A DNA stretch of 64,000 nt. Origin: Symsagittifera roscoffensis (taxonomy: Eukaryota; Xenacoelomorpha; Acoela; Convolutidae). The stretch is taken from contig NC_087064.1 of assembly GCF_963678635.1 (NCBI RefSeq), forward strand, positions 12,987,989 to 13,051,988, written 5' to 3'. The notes under the pieces were generated by a model, which was not told where the DNA came from, did not search any database, and saw nothing but the letters and a program-made list of their open reading frames with translations. This document shows positions 1-11,800 of the stretch, piece by piece. The position numbers and the translations under genes were made by a program. The stretch's first letter is position 1. Each line of letters opens with the position of its first letter.

Positions 1-170
1 TTCAGGGCGGCAAAAAAGTACACCGGCAAAAAATGACGTTTCAGGGCGGCAAAAAATGACGTTTTAGGGCGGCAAAAAATACACCGGCAAAAAATTGACG
101 TTTTAGGGCGGCAAAAAATGACGTTTTAGGGCGGCAAAAAAAATACACCGGCAAAAAATGGTATGATATA
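1..170. repeat. Short-unit minisatellite at window edge
   Basis: The first 170 bases are imperfect tandem copies of a motif of about 23-30 bp, built from two boxes, GGCAAAAAATGACGTTTTAGG and AAATACACCGGC, in varying order. The array probably extends beyond the left window edge. It lies in the intron upstream of the first visible TRPM exon and has no coding signal. Confidence 0.85.
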
Positions 171-288
171 AAACGGATGTCGTGAAATAGTACCAAAGTT
201 GTGCCCGCACCTAAAATCCGCTATTGCTTTCAACACATGTTTCGTTTTTTTTCCTTCAAAAAAGTAACAACTTTGCATGTATTTTTAG

Positions 289-423
289 GACGAGATGCTG
301 CGTCTGATGATGAGTGCGACCCTGAGAGACAGGCCCAAATTCACCCAGAACTTCATCCGCTACTCGGGGGCTTCCCTTCAGGAGTTCCTGAACGCCTCCA
401 CCCTCCTCGCCATGTACAGACAG
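289..423 (+). CDS. TRPM: TRPM exon 1 of window: melastatin-homology (MHR) segment
   Basis: Acceptor TATTTTTAG precedes GAC GAG ATG, and donor gtgcga follows CAG. Phase 0 at both ends, 45 codons. The peptide begins DEMLRLMMSATLRDRPKF and reads on through FIRYSGASLQEFL. The pattern 'xxLRDRPxFxxxFIxxGxxLQxFL' is the ankyrin-like helix pair found near the end of the TRPM N-terminal homology region, a cytosolic assembly and ligand-binding domain. Exons encoding the more N-terminal MHR part must lie upstream of the window. Confidence 0.85.
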
Positions 424-832
424 GTGCGATAGCGGCAGCTTTCTTGCGCTGACAACATTTTGAAAATGATTTAAAAAATAACAGTAAAATCCTCCTAAGT
501 GACAAAACCCTCCAATCTAAAATGCCGAATCGCATAAACTGAATTGCTCAAATTTCAAGAATTGCTGAAGGTTGATGAAATTTTAAAATAAATGTTGATT
601 GACAATTGAGAAATACTTTTTTAGAGACAGAGACCCGATATTTTTGCATTAGATCGAAAAGTTGTCAAGGAAGTTGCTAACGCATAGAGCAACTTTCCAT
701 CATAAAATGGGCCAATTTTTATGAACATTTCATCTGTGATTCCTCTAAATGTTTGATTGCCAGTTTTTTTTAATGATGATTTGTTCAATTCACTAAACTG
801 TTCTCCGAGTGTTTTATCTTGGTGTTTTCTAG
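424..832 (+). other. Intron, nothing recognised
   Basis: A 409-bp AT-rich intron with donor gtgcga and acceptor TTTTCTAG. I see no repeat or reading frame with protein-like composition in it. Confidence 0.7.
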
Positions 833-983
833 AGCGACCCAACAAGTATCTTTGCACGAGTGTATCACAAAGTGATGGGATCCCCGGTGGACGGAGCCCT
901 CTTGAGGTCCATTGGAACCTTCTTGTCCAAACTGTTGAACAACTCCTACAATATTGAAGTGTTCAACAACGACCAAAACATCG
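833..983 (+). CDS. TRPM: TRPM exon 2 of window: MHR segment
   Basis: Acceptor TTTTCTAG is followed by AGC GAC CCA; the exon ends ATC G before gtacgt. It starts in phase 0 and ends in phase 1, covering 50 codons plus one base. The peptide contains SIFARVYHKVMGS and ALLRSIGTFLSKLLNN. It continues the cytosolic helical-repeat region of TRPM. Here it is less conserved than the flanking exons, and it is assigned mainly by phase continuity and position. Confidence 0.82.
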
Positions 984-1561
984 GTACGTTTTGATGGTGA
1001 ACATCATTCAATTTAGTGGTCTCAGTGTGTAAATAATAAAAATTAATACAGGTAATAAAAGTCTTTGGAATAATTGTTTCTTTTCGATATATAACTCCAT
1101 CGTTGGCAAAGGGGCACCTCCCCCCTCAAGATTTAGACACGCCCACAGCTCAAAATGACCCAACTGCTACTACTTAGCGACTTCCATTTTTGGCCGACCA
1201 ACCCTAAACGTTTTCTGAAGGCGCATTTGGCCCTTATAAAAACTAGTTTTCTTGAAGATACACAAATTGCATGTCGTGCAGAAATTTTTGTCTGAATTGG
1301 GCCTTTTTTAGTTTCGGGAGAACTCATAAAATGTAAGTCTCAGATCTGGTAAATTTCGGCATATATTTGAACCACTGCATATGACCTTCATGTTTTTATA
1401 ACCGCCAACAAAGTTTTTTTTAAAAAGTTTTACGAATTTTTGGTCCACACACGTGATGATTCTAATTGAGCTATGCAACCAACTTCAACAGCCTTGCAAA
1501 ATCATTATAATACAATGAAAGTATGGCCATATTATTTTTTATCTCAGTTGTTTTTTTTCAG
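984..1561 (+). other. Intron with a dispersed-repeat fragment
   Basis: A 578-bp intron. Around 1170-1230 it carries a motif (TTTTTGGCCGACCAA, followed by TTTTCTGAAGGCGC) that recurs in diverged form at about 40505-40562 in another intron of the same gene, so it is a fragment of an interspersed repeat. Nothing else is recognised. Confidence 0.6.
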
Positions 1562-1751
1562 GTCCCGAGCGACATCTGTTCCTGTTTTCGCTTCTGCAAC
1601 TGCAGGAACAGTCGATGGAGTTCTACTGGAAGGAGAGTGTGGGCGGCACTGGGAGTGCCCTGCTGGCTTGTAGGTACTTGAGGGCCATAGCACATCACTC
1701 TGAGCTGGATGACGAGCCAGAGGAACAGAAGAGACTGCTACAGCTGGCCAC
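1562..1751 (+). CDS. TRPM: TRPM exon 3 of window: MHR segment
   Basis: A long pyrimidine tract and CAG precede GT CCC GAG; the donor is gtaagt. The exon starts in phase 1 and ends in phase 2. The peptide includes ERHLFLFSLLQLQEQSMEFY followed by WKESVGGTGSALLACRYLRA. The 'LFxxxLLxxQxxAxxFWxxxxxxxxxALxACxxL' pattern is one of the best conserved stretches of TRPM cytosolic domains. It is the strongest family evidence in the N-terminal half. Confidence 0.92.
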
Positions 1752-2100
1752 GTAAGTTATAATAAATTTCAGATTAAAAAAGAATTGAAACGAGTTATTT
1801 TTCTCTTTTTTTTCAGAAAAATGTGCACAAAAATTTGAATTTCAAGCAAACGTGAAAAAAAAAATATTAAGAAATATTGAAAAAGGGCAAAATTAATTGA
1901 GAAAAAAAATGATGTGATAAGAAAAAACTCTTGTTTTCTTAACAAATAAAAGCCAGACAAAACTTTTCTGATTCATAAATGTTGTAAAAGCTTGAGAACT
2001 AATTGAAAAATCTATTTTTGAGAGTTCCAATAACTTTGAACGGGCTGAATTCTAAATTTTAAACAACATAAGACAAGTATAACGTGCACCATTTTTGCAG
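1752..2100 (+). other. Intron, nothing recognised
   Basis: A 349-bp intron rich in A and T homopolymers, with donor gtaagt and acceptor TTTTTGCAG. No repeat, RNA or additional coding signal is seen. Confidence 0.7.
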
Positions 2101-2326
2101 GACTTACGAGCAAAAGGCGATCAACACCGTTGAACAGTGTTCGAAGGACAACGAGATTCGAACCCTGAAGCTACTGACCTACAGACAGGACATCTGGTTC
2201 CAGAGCGACCTCATAGAAGTGGCTGACCAGAGCGACTCGACCAAGTTCATAGCCAGCGAACACGTGCAGGAAGTGCTGGACTGGAAGTGGCTGGGAAGGA
2301 TGTCAAAAGTCAACCCAAAACTATTG
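2101..2326 (+). CDS. TRPM: TRPM exon 4 of window: end of MHR, pre-S1
   Basis: Acceptor TTTTTGCAG; the exon starts in phase 2 and ends in phase 0 at TTG before gtgggt. The peptide includes INTVEQCSKDNEIRTLKLLT, then SDLIEVADQSDSTKFIASEH, then WKWLGRMS. The 'LLDxCYxxDExxxxxLLT', 'xLAxxAxxxxFIAHxxxxxxL' and 'WxGxL' elements of TRPM are all recognisable. A second donor, gtaaat, lies 4 nt downstream (GTGG|gtaaat) but would break the phase to the next exon. Confidence 0.92.
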
Positions 2327-2510
2327 GTGGGTAAATAAAACACAGCATTGTCAATTTTTCTAGACAAGAAATCATCGACATTTAAGCTACAAACAATTTG
2401 TTGTACAGTTGAACCAAAAGTTATATAATTTTTGACTCAGTTTTTGGCTCATTTTTACGAGTTCTGTGCTTTGGATTTTGTAAAGTTATTATCTGTTTTA
2501 TGCTTTCCAG

Positions 2511-2585
2511 GTTTACTTGACAATCTTCCTACCATTCCTGGCCCTGTTCCTGAAATTTGACGCCGACCCAGAGGCATCCGAAAAG
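2511..2585 (+). CDS. TRPM: TRPM exon 5 of window: pre-S1 hydrophobic helix
   Basis: Acceptor TGCTTTCCAG and donor gtaatt; phase 0 at both ends, 25 codons. The peptide begins VYLTIFLPFLALFLKF, a hydrophobic segment in the position of the TRPM pre-S1 helix, followed by acidic residues. The next acceptor in frame is not a single site: it is the first of 103 nearly identical acceptors beginning at 5895. Confidence 0.85.
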
Positions 2586-3515
2586 GTAATTATATTCGGA
2601 AACAGTCAGCTATTGCCATATTTCTATGTTCACTTTTGGTAGTTTTCGACATAAATTTTTACTTTTCTAATCTTTTACCTGTGGTTTGTTGATAACAAGA
2701 GAATATCAAAATTGTTTTTAAATTGATTTGGAAGACTTTTGGCTGTCGTCATGGCATATGACAATGGAGAACATATGACTTCATGATCTACACTTGAAAT
2801 GGAAATTGGTAAATACGGTAAAATAGCTTTTTTAATTTTCACAACCTGACAAAAACTACTATTAATACGAACTTGTAATTTGGAAATAAAAATTGTAATT
2901 TCATAAAATATGCGCCTCATAATTATGACAAATTAGAAGAGAAAAATAAAACTTTGAAGATTGGAATGAAATAATATTTATAAAACATTTTAAAAAGGGT
3001 TGAAATGATAATAATAAGAAGATTGAATTGAACCCGCAAGGCGGGGATAAGTTGCTCTTAGTCAATGATAACAAAATTAGTAAAATGAATTTAAAAACCA
3101 TGACTCTAGACAAATCGAGTTTTTAAATGTTTGTAGTTTGTCAACAAATAACAGGTTCAAATTCTTTCTAAAGATTACAGGTTCTTGAAAAGGATCATAG
3201 CCAGGCAAATTGTTTGACCTCACGAGGGTGTTTGACATTTCTGCGATACGGTAAAAGAAATTTTCTCAAGTTTACTCCGTTTTATCAATGGCATTCTCAA
3301 AAATGTCTTGTTTCGCGTTCGATTTGAATCAGGGGCCTTGATGATTGTCCAAAAATCAAGAGAACGTATCGGCAACTCGTTATTAAGAATGTTATTCAGT
3401 AGGAGTAAATCGTTTTTAATTAATGTTAGTAAAATTGGCAGCAGTTTGCTTTTGTTCTAGTAAAAAACATAATCCTCATCAACTAGTTCATGTTTGTACC
3501 ACTATTTTAAGTGGT
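2586..3515 (+). other. Intron 5' part, nothing recognised
   Basis: AT-rich intronic DNA between exon 5 and a decayed retrotransposon. I can support no repeat, RNA or coding feature here. Confidence 0.6.
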
Positions 3516-4745
3516 AATTAATCTATTCGCTTACTTTGGTTTTTAGTCCGAAACCAAACTGTAGATGCATTAAAAATTATTGATTGTACGCAACTTTTAA
3601 AAAGCGAAACCCGAATAGAGCTACTCAGTGAAATTGGTGAAGATTTTCTGATGTAATTAAATTGCATGTTTGCTTTTTTAAGCCTTCCGGTGATGTGGTT
3701 TGTTATCCATGACATTTAGAGATTGCAACAAACAACAAGGTCTTTTTTCGTGTCTTTTAAAACTATTTGTTCTCCATCAATCGGTAAAGATCGCTCAAAG
3801 GGTATCGCAAGTTTTATTTTTGAAATCTCATTTGCTCAAATTTGCAAAATTTAAGTCAATTCTGTTTTCTGCTGGCAAGCTTTTGTAATATCTAGAAATA
3901 GCGGGAGAGGTAATTCTCCTTGTTCTAAATTCTTCTATAAAACATCACAGTACAATATAAGGTTTGTCACAGTCAAATGATGTTTTCTAAATCCATGTTG
4001 GTTTTTTTTTAAATTTCTTTGAAGAATTTCTTTGAAGACCCTTTCATCTTGTTATATAAAACTCGTTCAATTTTTAAGAAGAGTGCAGGAAGTTTTGAAA
4101 ACGATTTTTAGCTTTTATTGAGTGTGATGACATCCAATGGGGAGCCTTAGAGCGACGAAATGTTTTTTTTTGGAATACATTTTTTAACGGCTCGATAATA
4201 CAATCCAAAGAACGTTTCAAACATTCTGTTTGCATCTTTCGAGCAATGAAAACTGTTGTCTTAAAAAAACGCAATAATTCGATGTCTGCTTTACGGATAC
4301 AGTAACGGTTTAGATTTATCTGTTCCGTTTCAATTTCAAATACTATTTTACAGGAAAGTGTAGAATGATCTGAGAAGCTTTGGTTTATTTCGAAGTTTTT
4401 ACATTGAAAAAGATTGTCTTTTAATAGTACGTCTTGCTGTGAAAAATAATTATCTGTCAGTAAACCAAGATTGAACTCAACCGCAATTGATTTCAAAAAA
4501 CTGGGTTGACGTTGGTCATCACTTGATTAAGTATTCCAATCAACTGATGTTAAGTTCAGATCGCCGCATGAAATCCAGTGCTTTGTGTTCAAGTTAGATT
4601 CTATCTTATGAACGTTGAGTTGTTTGTTCAATTCACTCAAAAAATTTTCAAATATAATTCCGTTTAGAGTATAAAGACTGACATGCGGTGGATTGTAAAT
4701 GGCTGTCACGCAAAACATTAGATTATTCAGCTTCACAAACAAATA
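3516..4745 (-). mobile_element. Decayed CR1/L2-type non-LTR retrotransposon fragment
   Basis: On the minus strand, three broken segments appear in ORF2 order. First is an endonuclease part (4742-4527) containing VTAIYNPP and WISCGDLNLTSVDW, then its end (4496-4074) with SDHSTLSCKI. Second is a reverse-transcriptase trace near 3970-4010 reading NQHGFRKHHLTVTN. Third is a C-terminal segment (3715-3518) with SLFKSCVQSIIFNASTVWF. Frameshifts and stops separate them, and the 3' tail boundary is not identifiable. GDxN, SDH and QHGFRK are hallmarks of APE-type endonuclease plus RT in CR1/L2/Jockey-like elements. The copy is long dead. Confidence 0.75.
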
Positions 4746-4955
4746 TGAAAGGCATATTGTTTTTGGAATATTTAGAAAGTCGTGGAATATCAGTTCTTAA
4801 AACAAAAACCTACGCAAATGGTACAACGACGAAAAGTTTCTCTTTAGTTAGATTATGCATTCCTGAACGCAGGCTAAGTCTCTTACTAAACTGACCTTTT
4901 ACAAGAGCGATCTTTTATCAGACCACAAAGTAATAATTCAATTAGGATAAAATAA
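4746..4955 (+). mobile_element. Non-LTR endonuclease fragment, opposite orientation
   Basis: Directly abutting the minus-strand fragment, the plus strand reads KGILFLEYLESRGISVLKTK, then after a frame change LLSDHKVIIQL around 4905-4947. This looks like the C-terminal part of an APE-type endonuclease with its SDH catalytic motif. The head-to-head junction near 4745 suggests a second insertion, or 5' inversion during target-primed reverse transcription. It is short and degraded. Confidence 0.5.
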
Positions 4956-5867
4956 ATTAGTGCAGATTTGGAAGAGAGCGATTAAACTAAAATATTTTTT
5001 TGCTGAGAAACAGTGAAATAAATGTTTTAACCAGACTAAACGGCGTCACTACATCTATCAATTTCATTTGTTTATCGAAACTGGTTAAAAGACCATATTT
5101 TAAGTTTTCTGGAAGAAGCTTGTTTTGGTAAAAAGTCATCCTCCCTGAATAACTATTTTCTAAATTTTCTGGTAGAAGGTCGGTTTTGGCAAAAAAAACT
5201 CCCCCTATTTACTCAACAATTGATCAAATTTTCATCGTAACGTTGACAAAACAACTAAATTTGGCCGCCAACGCCTGCTTCTTTAGAGCTACTTGCGTTC
5301 TTCATCAGAAAATTGAAGCAAATATTGACATTGGCCTCTGAGATTTTTCTTACTTACAGAATATCTACATTTTGTAAGAAAAATTATGAATCACCAAAAA
5401 CTCGTTGATGAACTGTCAAAAAATTTACCTAGCTTTGAGTTTCACGGTCAATTTCGTGTTCAGTTGACAAATCTTTTTTCGCGCGCTAAAATTTGTTCTG
5501 CATTTCTTTTTCACATTTACATTTGGCTAAAAATGTATCTGATTTTACTAAGGACACTAAATTGAAAACAACCACAAAAAATTTTTCTTGATCAAGTTAG
5601 TGAGTCCGGAACATTCTGTTTCGATGGCACAGATACACGCTATTCTTCTGGTTTATTATAAAAAAAAACAAATAAGTTTCCAATTTAAATTTGGACAAAC
5701 AAACTTGGGAGGTCGATAAAAAGCAATTGCCCGTCACGGATATGCCTCTCAGCAAAAATTTACCGCTTTTAAACAGTCTGAATCTAAAAAAAAAAGAAAC
5801 CGTCCCGGTTATTGACCAAAAACATAGATGTTTAATAGCATTTAACGAGCAAATAGTAATGTGTTCA
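4956..5867 (+). other. Intron 3' part before the splice-acceptor array
   Basis: AT-rich intronic DNA. A partial direct repeat is visible: TTTTCTGGAAGAAGCTTGTTTTGGTAAAAA (about 5106) recurs with changes as TTTTCTGGTAGAAGGTCGGTTTTGGCAAAAA (about 5166). From about 5868 it turns into the first, diverged copy of the array's acceptor region. Confidence 0.6.
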
Positions 5868-5894
5868 TTTTCCCTAAATTCGTTCGTTTTGCAG

Positions 5895-8800
5895 GAAGTG
5901 GACAAGGGTAATGAGGTGGCAGGTGGGAAGCCCAAGCGGAAGAGGGTGAGGTGGTACAAGAAGAGCAAATAGTAAATTTCCTTAATCTTAAATTCAATCC
6001 TGTTGCAGGAAGTGGACAAGGGTAATGAGGTGGCAGGTGAGAAGCCCAAGCGGAAGAGGGTGAGGTGGTACAAGAAGAGCAAATAGTAATTTTCCTTAAT
6101 CTTAAATTCAATCCTGTTGCAGGAAGTGGACAAGGGTAATGAGGTGGCAGGTGGGAAGCCCAAGCGGAAGAGGGTGAGGTGGTACAAGAAGAGCAAATAG
6201 TAATTTTCCTTAATCTTAAATTCAATCCTGTTGCAGGAAGTGGACAAGGGTAATGAGGTGGCAGGTGAGAAGCCCAAGCGGAAGAGGGTGAGGTGGTACA
6301 AGAAGAGCAAATAGTAATTTTCCTTAATCTTAAATTCAATCCTGTTGCAGGAAGTGGACAAGGGTAATGAGGTGGCAGGTGGGAAGCCCAAGCGGAAGAG
6401 GGTGAGGTGGTACAAGAAGAGCAAATAGTAATTTTCCTTAATCTTAAATTCAATCCTGTTGCAGGAAGTGGACAAGGGTAATGAGGTGGCAGGTGGGAAG
6501 CCCAAGCGGAAGAGGGTGAGGTGGTACAAGAAGAGCAAATAGTAATTTTCCTTAATCTTAAATTCAATCCTGTTGCAGGAAGTGGACAAGGGTAATGAGG
6601 TGGCAGGTGGGAAGCCCAAGCGGAAGAGGGTGAGGTGGTACAAGAAGAGCAAATAGTAATTTTCCTTAATCTTAAATTCAATCCTGTTGCAGGAAGTGGA
6701 CAAGGGTAATGAGGTGGCAGGTGAGAAGCCCAAGCGGAAGAGGGTGAGGTGGTACAAGAAGAGCAAATAGTAATTTTCCTTAATCTTAAATTCAATCCTG
6801 TTGCAGGAAGTGGACAAGGGTAATGAGGTGGCAGGTGGGAAGCCCAAGCGGAAGAGGGTGAGGTGGTACAAGAAGAGCAAATAGTAATTTTCCTTAATCT
6901 TAAATTCAATCCTGTTGCAGGAAGTGGACAAGGGTAATGAGGTGGCAGGTGGGAAGCCCAAGCGGAAGAGGGTGAGGTGGTACAAGAAGAGCAAATAGTA
7001 ATTTTCCTTAATCTTAAATTCAATCCTGTTGCAGGAAGTGGACAAGGGTAATGAGGTGGCAGGTGAGAAGCCCAAGCGGAAGAGGGTGAGGTGGTACAAG
7101 AAGAGCAAATAGTAATTTTCCTTAATCTTAAATTCAATCCTGTTGCAGGAAGTGGACAAGGGTAATGAGGTGGCAGGTGGGAAGCCCAAGCGGAAGAGGG
7201 TGAGGTGGTACAAGAAGAGCAAATAGTAATTTTCCTTAATCTTAAATTCAATCCTGTTGCAGGAAGTGGACAAGGGTAATGAGGTGGCAGGTGGGAAGCC
7301 CAAGCGGAAGAGGGTGAGGTGGTACAAGAAGAGCAAATAGTAATTTTCCTTAATCTTAAATTCAATCCTGTTGCAGGAAGTGGACAAGGGTAATGAGGTG
7401 GCAGGTGGGAAGCCCAAGCGGAAGAGGGTGAGGTGGTACAAGAAGAGCAAATAGTAATTTTCCTTAATCTTAAATTCAATCCTGTTGCAGGAAGTGGACA
7501 AGGGTAATGAGGTGGCAGGTGGGAAGCCCAAGCGGAAGAGGGTGAGGTGGTACAAGAAGAGCAAATAGTAATTTTCCTTAATCTTAAATTCAATCCTGTT
7601 GCAGGAAGTGGACAAGGGTAATGAGGTGGCAGGTGGGAAGCCCAAGCGGAAGAGGGTGAGGTGGTACAAGAAGAGCAAATAGTAATTTTCCTTAATCTTA
7701 AATTCAATCCTGTTGCAGGAAGTGGACAAGGGTAATGAGGTGGCAGGTGGGAAGCCCAAGCGGAAGAGGGTGAGGTGGTACAAGAAGAGCAAATAGTAAT
7801 TTTCCTTAATCTTAAATTCAATCCTGTTGCAGGAAGTGGACAAGGGTAATGAGGTGGCAGGTGAGAAGCCCAAGCGGAAGAGGGTGAGGTGGTACAAGAA
7901 GAGCAAATAGTAATTTTCCTTAATCTTAAATTCAATCCTGTTGCAGGAAGTGGACAAGGGTAATGAGGTGGCAGGTGGGAAGCCCAAGCGGAAGAGGGTG
8001 AGGTGGTACAAGAAGAGCAAATAGTAATTTTCCTTAATCTTAAATTCAATCCTGTTGCAGGAAGTGGACAAGGGTAATGAGGTGGCAGGTGAGAAGCCCA
8101 AGCGGAAGAGGGTGAGGTGGTACAAGAAGAGCAAATAGTAATTTTCCTTAATCTTAAATTCAATCCTGTTGCAGGAAGTGGACAAGGGTAATGAGGTGGC
8201 AGGTGGGAAGCCCAAGCGGAAGAGGGTGAGGTGGTACAAGAAGAGCAAATAGTAATTTTCCTTAATCTTAAATTCAATCCTGTTGCAGGAAGTGGACAAG
8301 GGTAATGAGGTGGCAGGTGAGAAGCCCAAGCGGAAGAGGGTGAGGTGGTACAAGAAGAGCAAATAGTAATTTTCCTTAATCTTAAATTCAATCCTGTTGC
8401 AGGAAGTGGACAAGGGTAATGAGGTGGCAGGTGGGAAGCCCAAGCGGAAGAGGGTGAGGTGGTACAAGAAGAGCAAATAGTAATTTTCCTTAATCTTAAA
8501 TTCAATCCTGTTGCAGGAAGTGGACAAGGGTAATGAGGTGGCAGGTGAGAAGCCCAAGCGGAAGAGGGTGAGGTGGTACAAGAAGAGCAAATAGTAATTT
8601 TCCTTAATCTTAAATTCAATCCTGTTGCAGGAAGTGGACAAGGGTAATGAGGTGGCAGGTGGGAAGCCCAAGCGGAAGAGGGTGAGGTGGTACAAGAAGA
8701 GCAAATAGTAATTTTCCTTAATCTTAAATTCAATCCTGTTGCAGGAAGTGGACAAGGGTAATGAGGTGGCAGGTGGGAAGCCCAAGCGGAAGAGGGTGAG

Positions 8801-11800
8801 GTGGTACAAGAAGAGCAAATAGTAATTTTCCTTAATCTTAAATTCAATCCTGTTGCAGGAAGTGGACAAGGGTAATGAGGTGGCAGGTGAGAAGCCCAAG
8901 CGGAAGAGGGTGAGGTGGTACAAGAAGAGCAAATAGTAATTTTCCTTAATCTTAAATTCAATCCTGTTGCAGGAAGTGGACAAGGGTAATGAGGTGGCAG
9001 GTGGGAAGCCCAAGCGGAAGAGGGTGAGGTGGTACAAGAAGAGCAAATAGTAATTTTTCTTAATTTTAAATTCAATCCTGTTGCAGGAAGTGGACAAGGG
9101 TAATGAGGTGGCAGGTGGGAAGCCCAAGCGGAAGAGGGTGAGGTGGTACAAGAAGAGCAAATAGTAATTTTCCTTAATCTTAAATTCAATCCTGTTGCAG
9201 GAAGTGGACAAGGGTAATGAGGTGGCAGGTGAGAAGCCCAAGCGGAAGAGGGTGAGGTGGTACAAGAAGAGCAAATAGTAATTTTCCTTAATCTTAAATT
9301 CAATCCTGTTGCAGGAAGTGGACAAGGGTAATGAGGTGGCAGGTGGGAAGCCCAAGCGGAAGAGGGTGAGGTGGTACAAGAAGAGCAAATAGTAATTTTC
9401 CTTAATCTTAAATTCAATCCTGTTGCAGGAAGTGGACAAGGGTAATGAGGTGGCAGGTGAGAAGCCCAAGCAGAAGAGGGTGAGGTGGTACAAGAAGAGC
9501 AAATAGTAATTTTCCTTAATCTTAAATTCAATCCTGTTGCAGGAAGTGGACAAGGGTAATGAGGTGGCAGGTGGGAAGCCCAAGCGGAAGAGGGTGAGGT
9601 GGTACAAGAAGAGCAAATAGTAATTTTCCTTAATCTTAAATTCAATCCTGTTGCAGGAAGTGGACAAGGGTAATGAGGTGGCAGGTGAGAAGCCCAAGCG
9701 GAAGAGGGCGAGGTGGTACAAGAAGAGCAAATAGTAATTTTCCTTAATCTTAAATTCAATCCTGTTGCAGGAAGTGGACAAGGGTAATGAGGTGGCAGGT
9801 GGGAAGCCCAAGCGGAAGAGGGTGAGGTGGTACAAGAAGAGCAAATAGTAATTTTCCTTAATCTTAAATTCAATCCTGTTGCAGGAAGTGGACAAGGGTA
9901 ATGAGGTGGCAGGTGAGAAGCCCAAGCGGAAGAGGGTGAGGTGGTACAAGAAGAGCAAATAGTAATTTTCCTTAATCTTAAATTCAATCCTGTTGCAGGA
10001 AGTGGACAAGGGTAATGAGGTGGCAGGTGGGAAGCCCAAGCGGAAGAGGGTGAGGTGGTACAAGAAGAGCAAATAGTAATTTTCCTTAATCTTAAATTCA
10101 ACCCTGTTGCAGGAAGTGGACAAGGGTAATGAGGTGGCAGGTGAGAAGCCCAAGCGGAAGAGGGTGAGGTGGTACAAGAAGAGCAAATAGTAATTTTCCT
10201 TAATCTTAAATTCAATCCTGTTGCAGGAAGTGGACAAGGGTAATGAGGTGGCAGGTGGGAAGCCCAAGCGGAAGAGGGTGAGGTGGTACAAGAAGAGCAA
10301 ATAGTAATTTTCCTTAATCTTAAATTCAATCCTGTTGCAGGAAGTGGACAAGGGTAATGAGGTGGCAGGTGGGAAGCCCAAGCGGAAGAGGGTGAGGTGG
10401 TACAAGAAGAGCAAATAGTAATTTTCCTTAATCTTAAATTCAATCCTTTTGCAGGAAGTGGACAAGGGTAATGAGGTGGCAGTTGGGAAACCCAAGCGGA
10501 AGAGGGTGAGGTGGTACAAGAAGAGCAAATAGTAATTTTCCTTAATCTTAAATTCAATCCTGTTGCAGGAAGTGGACAAGGGTAATGAGGTGGCAGGTGG
10601 GAAGCCCAAGCGGAAGAGGGTGAGGTGGTACAAGAAGAGCAAATAGTAATTTTCCTTAATCTTAAATTCAATCCTTTTGCAGGAAGTGGACAAGGGTAAT
10701 GAGGTGGCAGGTGGGAAGCCCAAGCGGAAGAGGGTGAGGTGGTACAAGAAAAGCAAATAGTAATTTTCCTTAATCTTAAATTCAATCCTGTTGCAGGAAG
10801 TGGACAAGGGTAATGAGGTGGCAGGTTGGAAGCCCAAGCGGAAGAGGGTGAGGTGGTACAAGAAGAGCAAATAGTAATTTTCCTTAATCTTAAATTCAAT
10901 CCTTTTGCAGGAAGTGGACAAGGGTAATGAGGTGGCAGGTGGGAAGCCCAAGCGGAAGAGGGTGAGGTGGTACAAGAAGAGCAAATAGTAAATTTCCTTA
11001 ATCTTAAATTCAATCCTGTTGCAGGAAGTGGACAAGGGTAATGAGGTGGCAGGTGGGAAGCCCAAGCGGAAGAGGGTGAGGTGGTACAAGAAGAGCAAAT
11101 AGTAATTTTCCTTAATCTTAAATTCAATCCTGTCGCAGGAAGTGGACAAGGGTAATGAGGTGGCAGGTGGGAAGCCCAAGCGGAAGAGGGTGAGGTGGTA
11201 CAAGAAGAGCAAATAGTAATTTTCCTTAATCTTAAATTCAATCCTTTTGCAGGAAGTGGACAAGGGTAATGAGGTGGCAGGTGGGAAGCCAAAGCGGAAG
11301 AGGGTGAGGTGGTACAAGAAGAGCAAATAGTAATTTTCCTTAATCTTAAATTCAATCCTGTTGCAGGAAGTGGACAAGGGTAATGAGGTGGCAGGTGGGA
11401 AGCCCAAGCGGAAGAGGGTGAGGTGGTACAAGAAGAGCAAATAGTAATTTTCCTTAATCTTAAATTCAATCCTTTTGCAGGAAGTGGACAAGGGTAATGA
11501 GGTGGCAGGTGGGAAGCCCAAGCGGAAGAGGGTGAGGTGGTACAAGAAGAGCAAATAGTAATTTTCCTTAATCTTAAATTCAATCCTGTTGCAGGAAGTT
11601 GACAAGGGTAATGAGGTGGCAGGTGGGAAGCCCAAGCGGAAGAGGGTGAGGTGGTACAAGAAGAGCAAATAGTAATTTTCCTTAATCTTAAATTCAATCC
11701 TTTTGCAGGAAGTGGACAAGGGTAATGAGGTGGCAGGTGGGAAGCCCAAGCGGAAGAGGGTGAGGTGGTACAAGAAGAGCAAATAGTAAATTTCCTTAAT

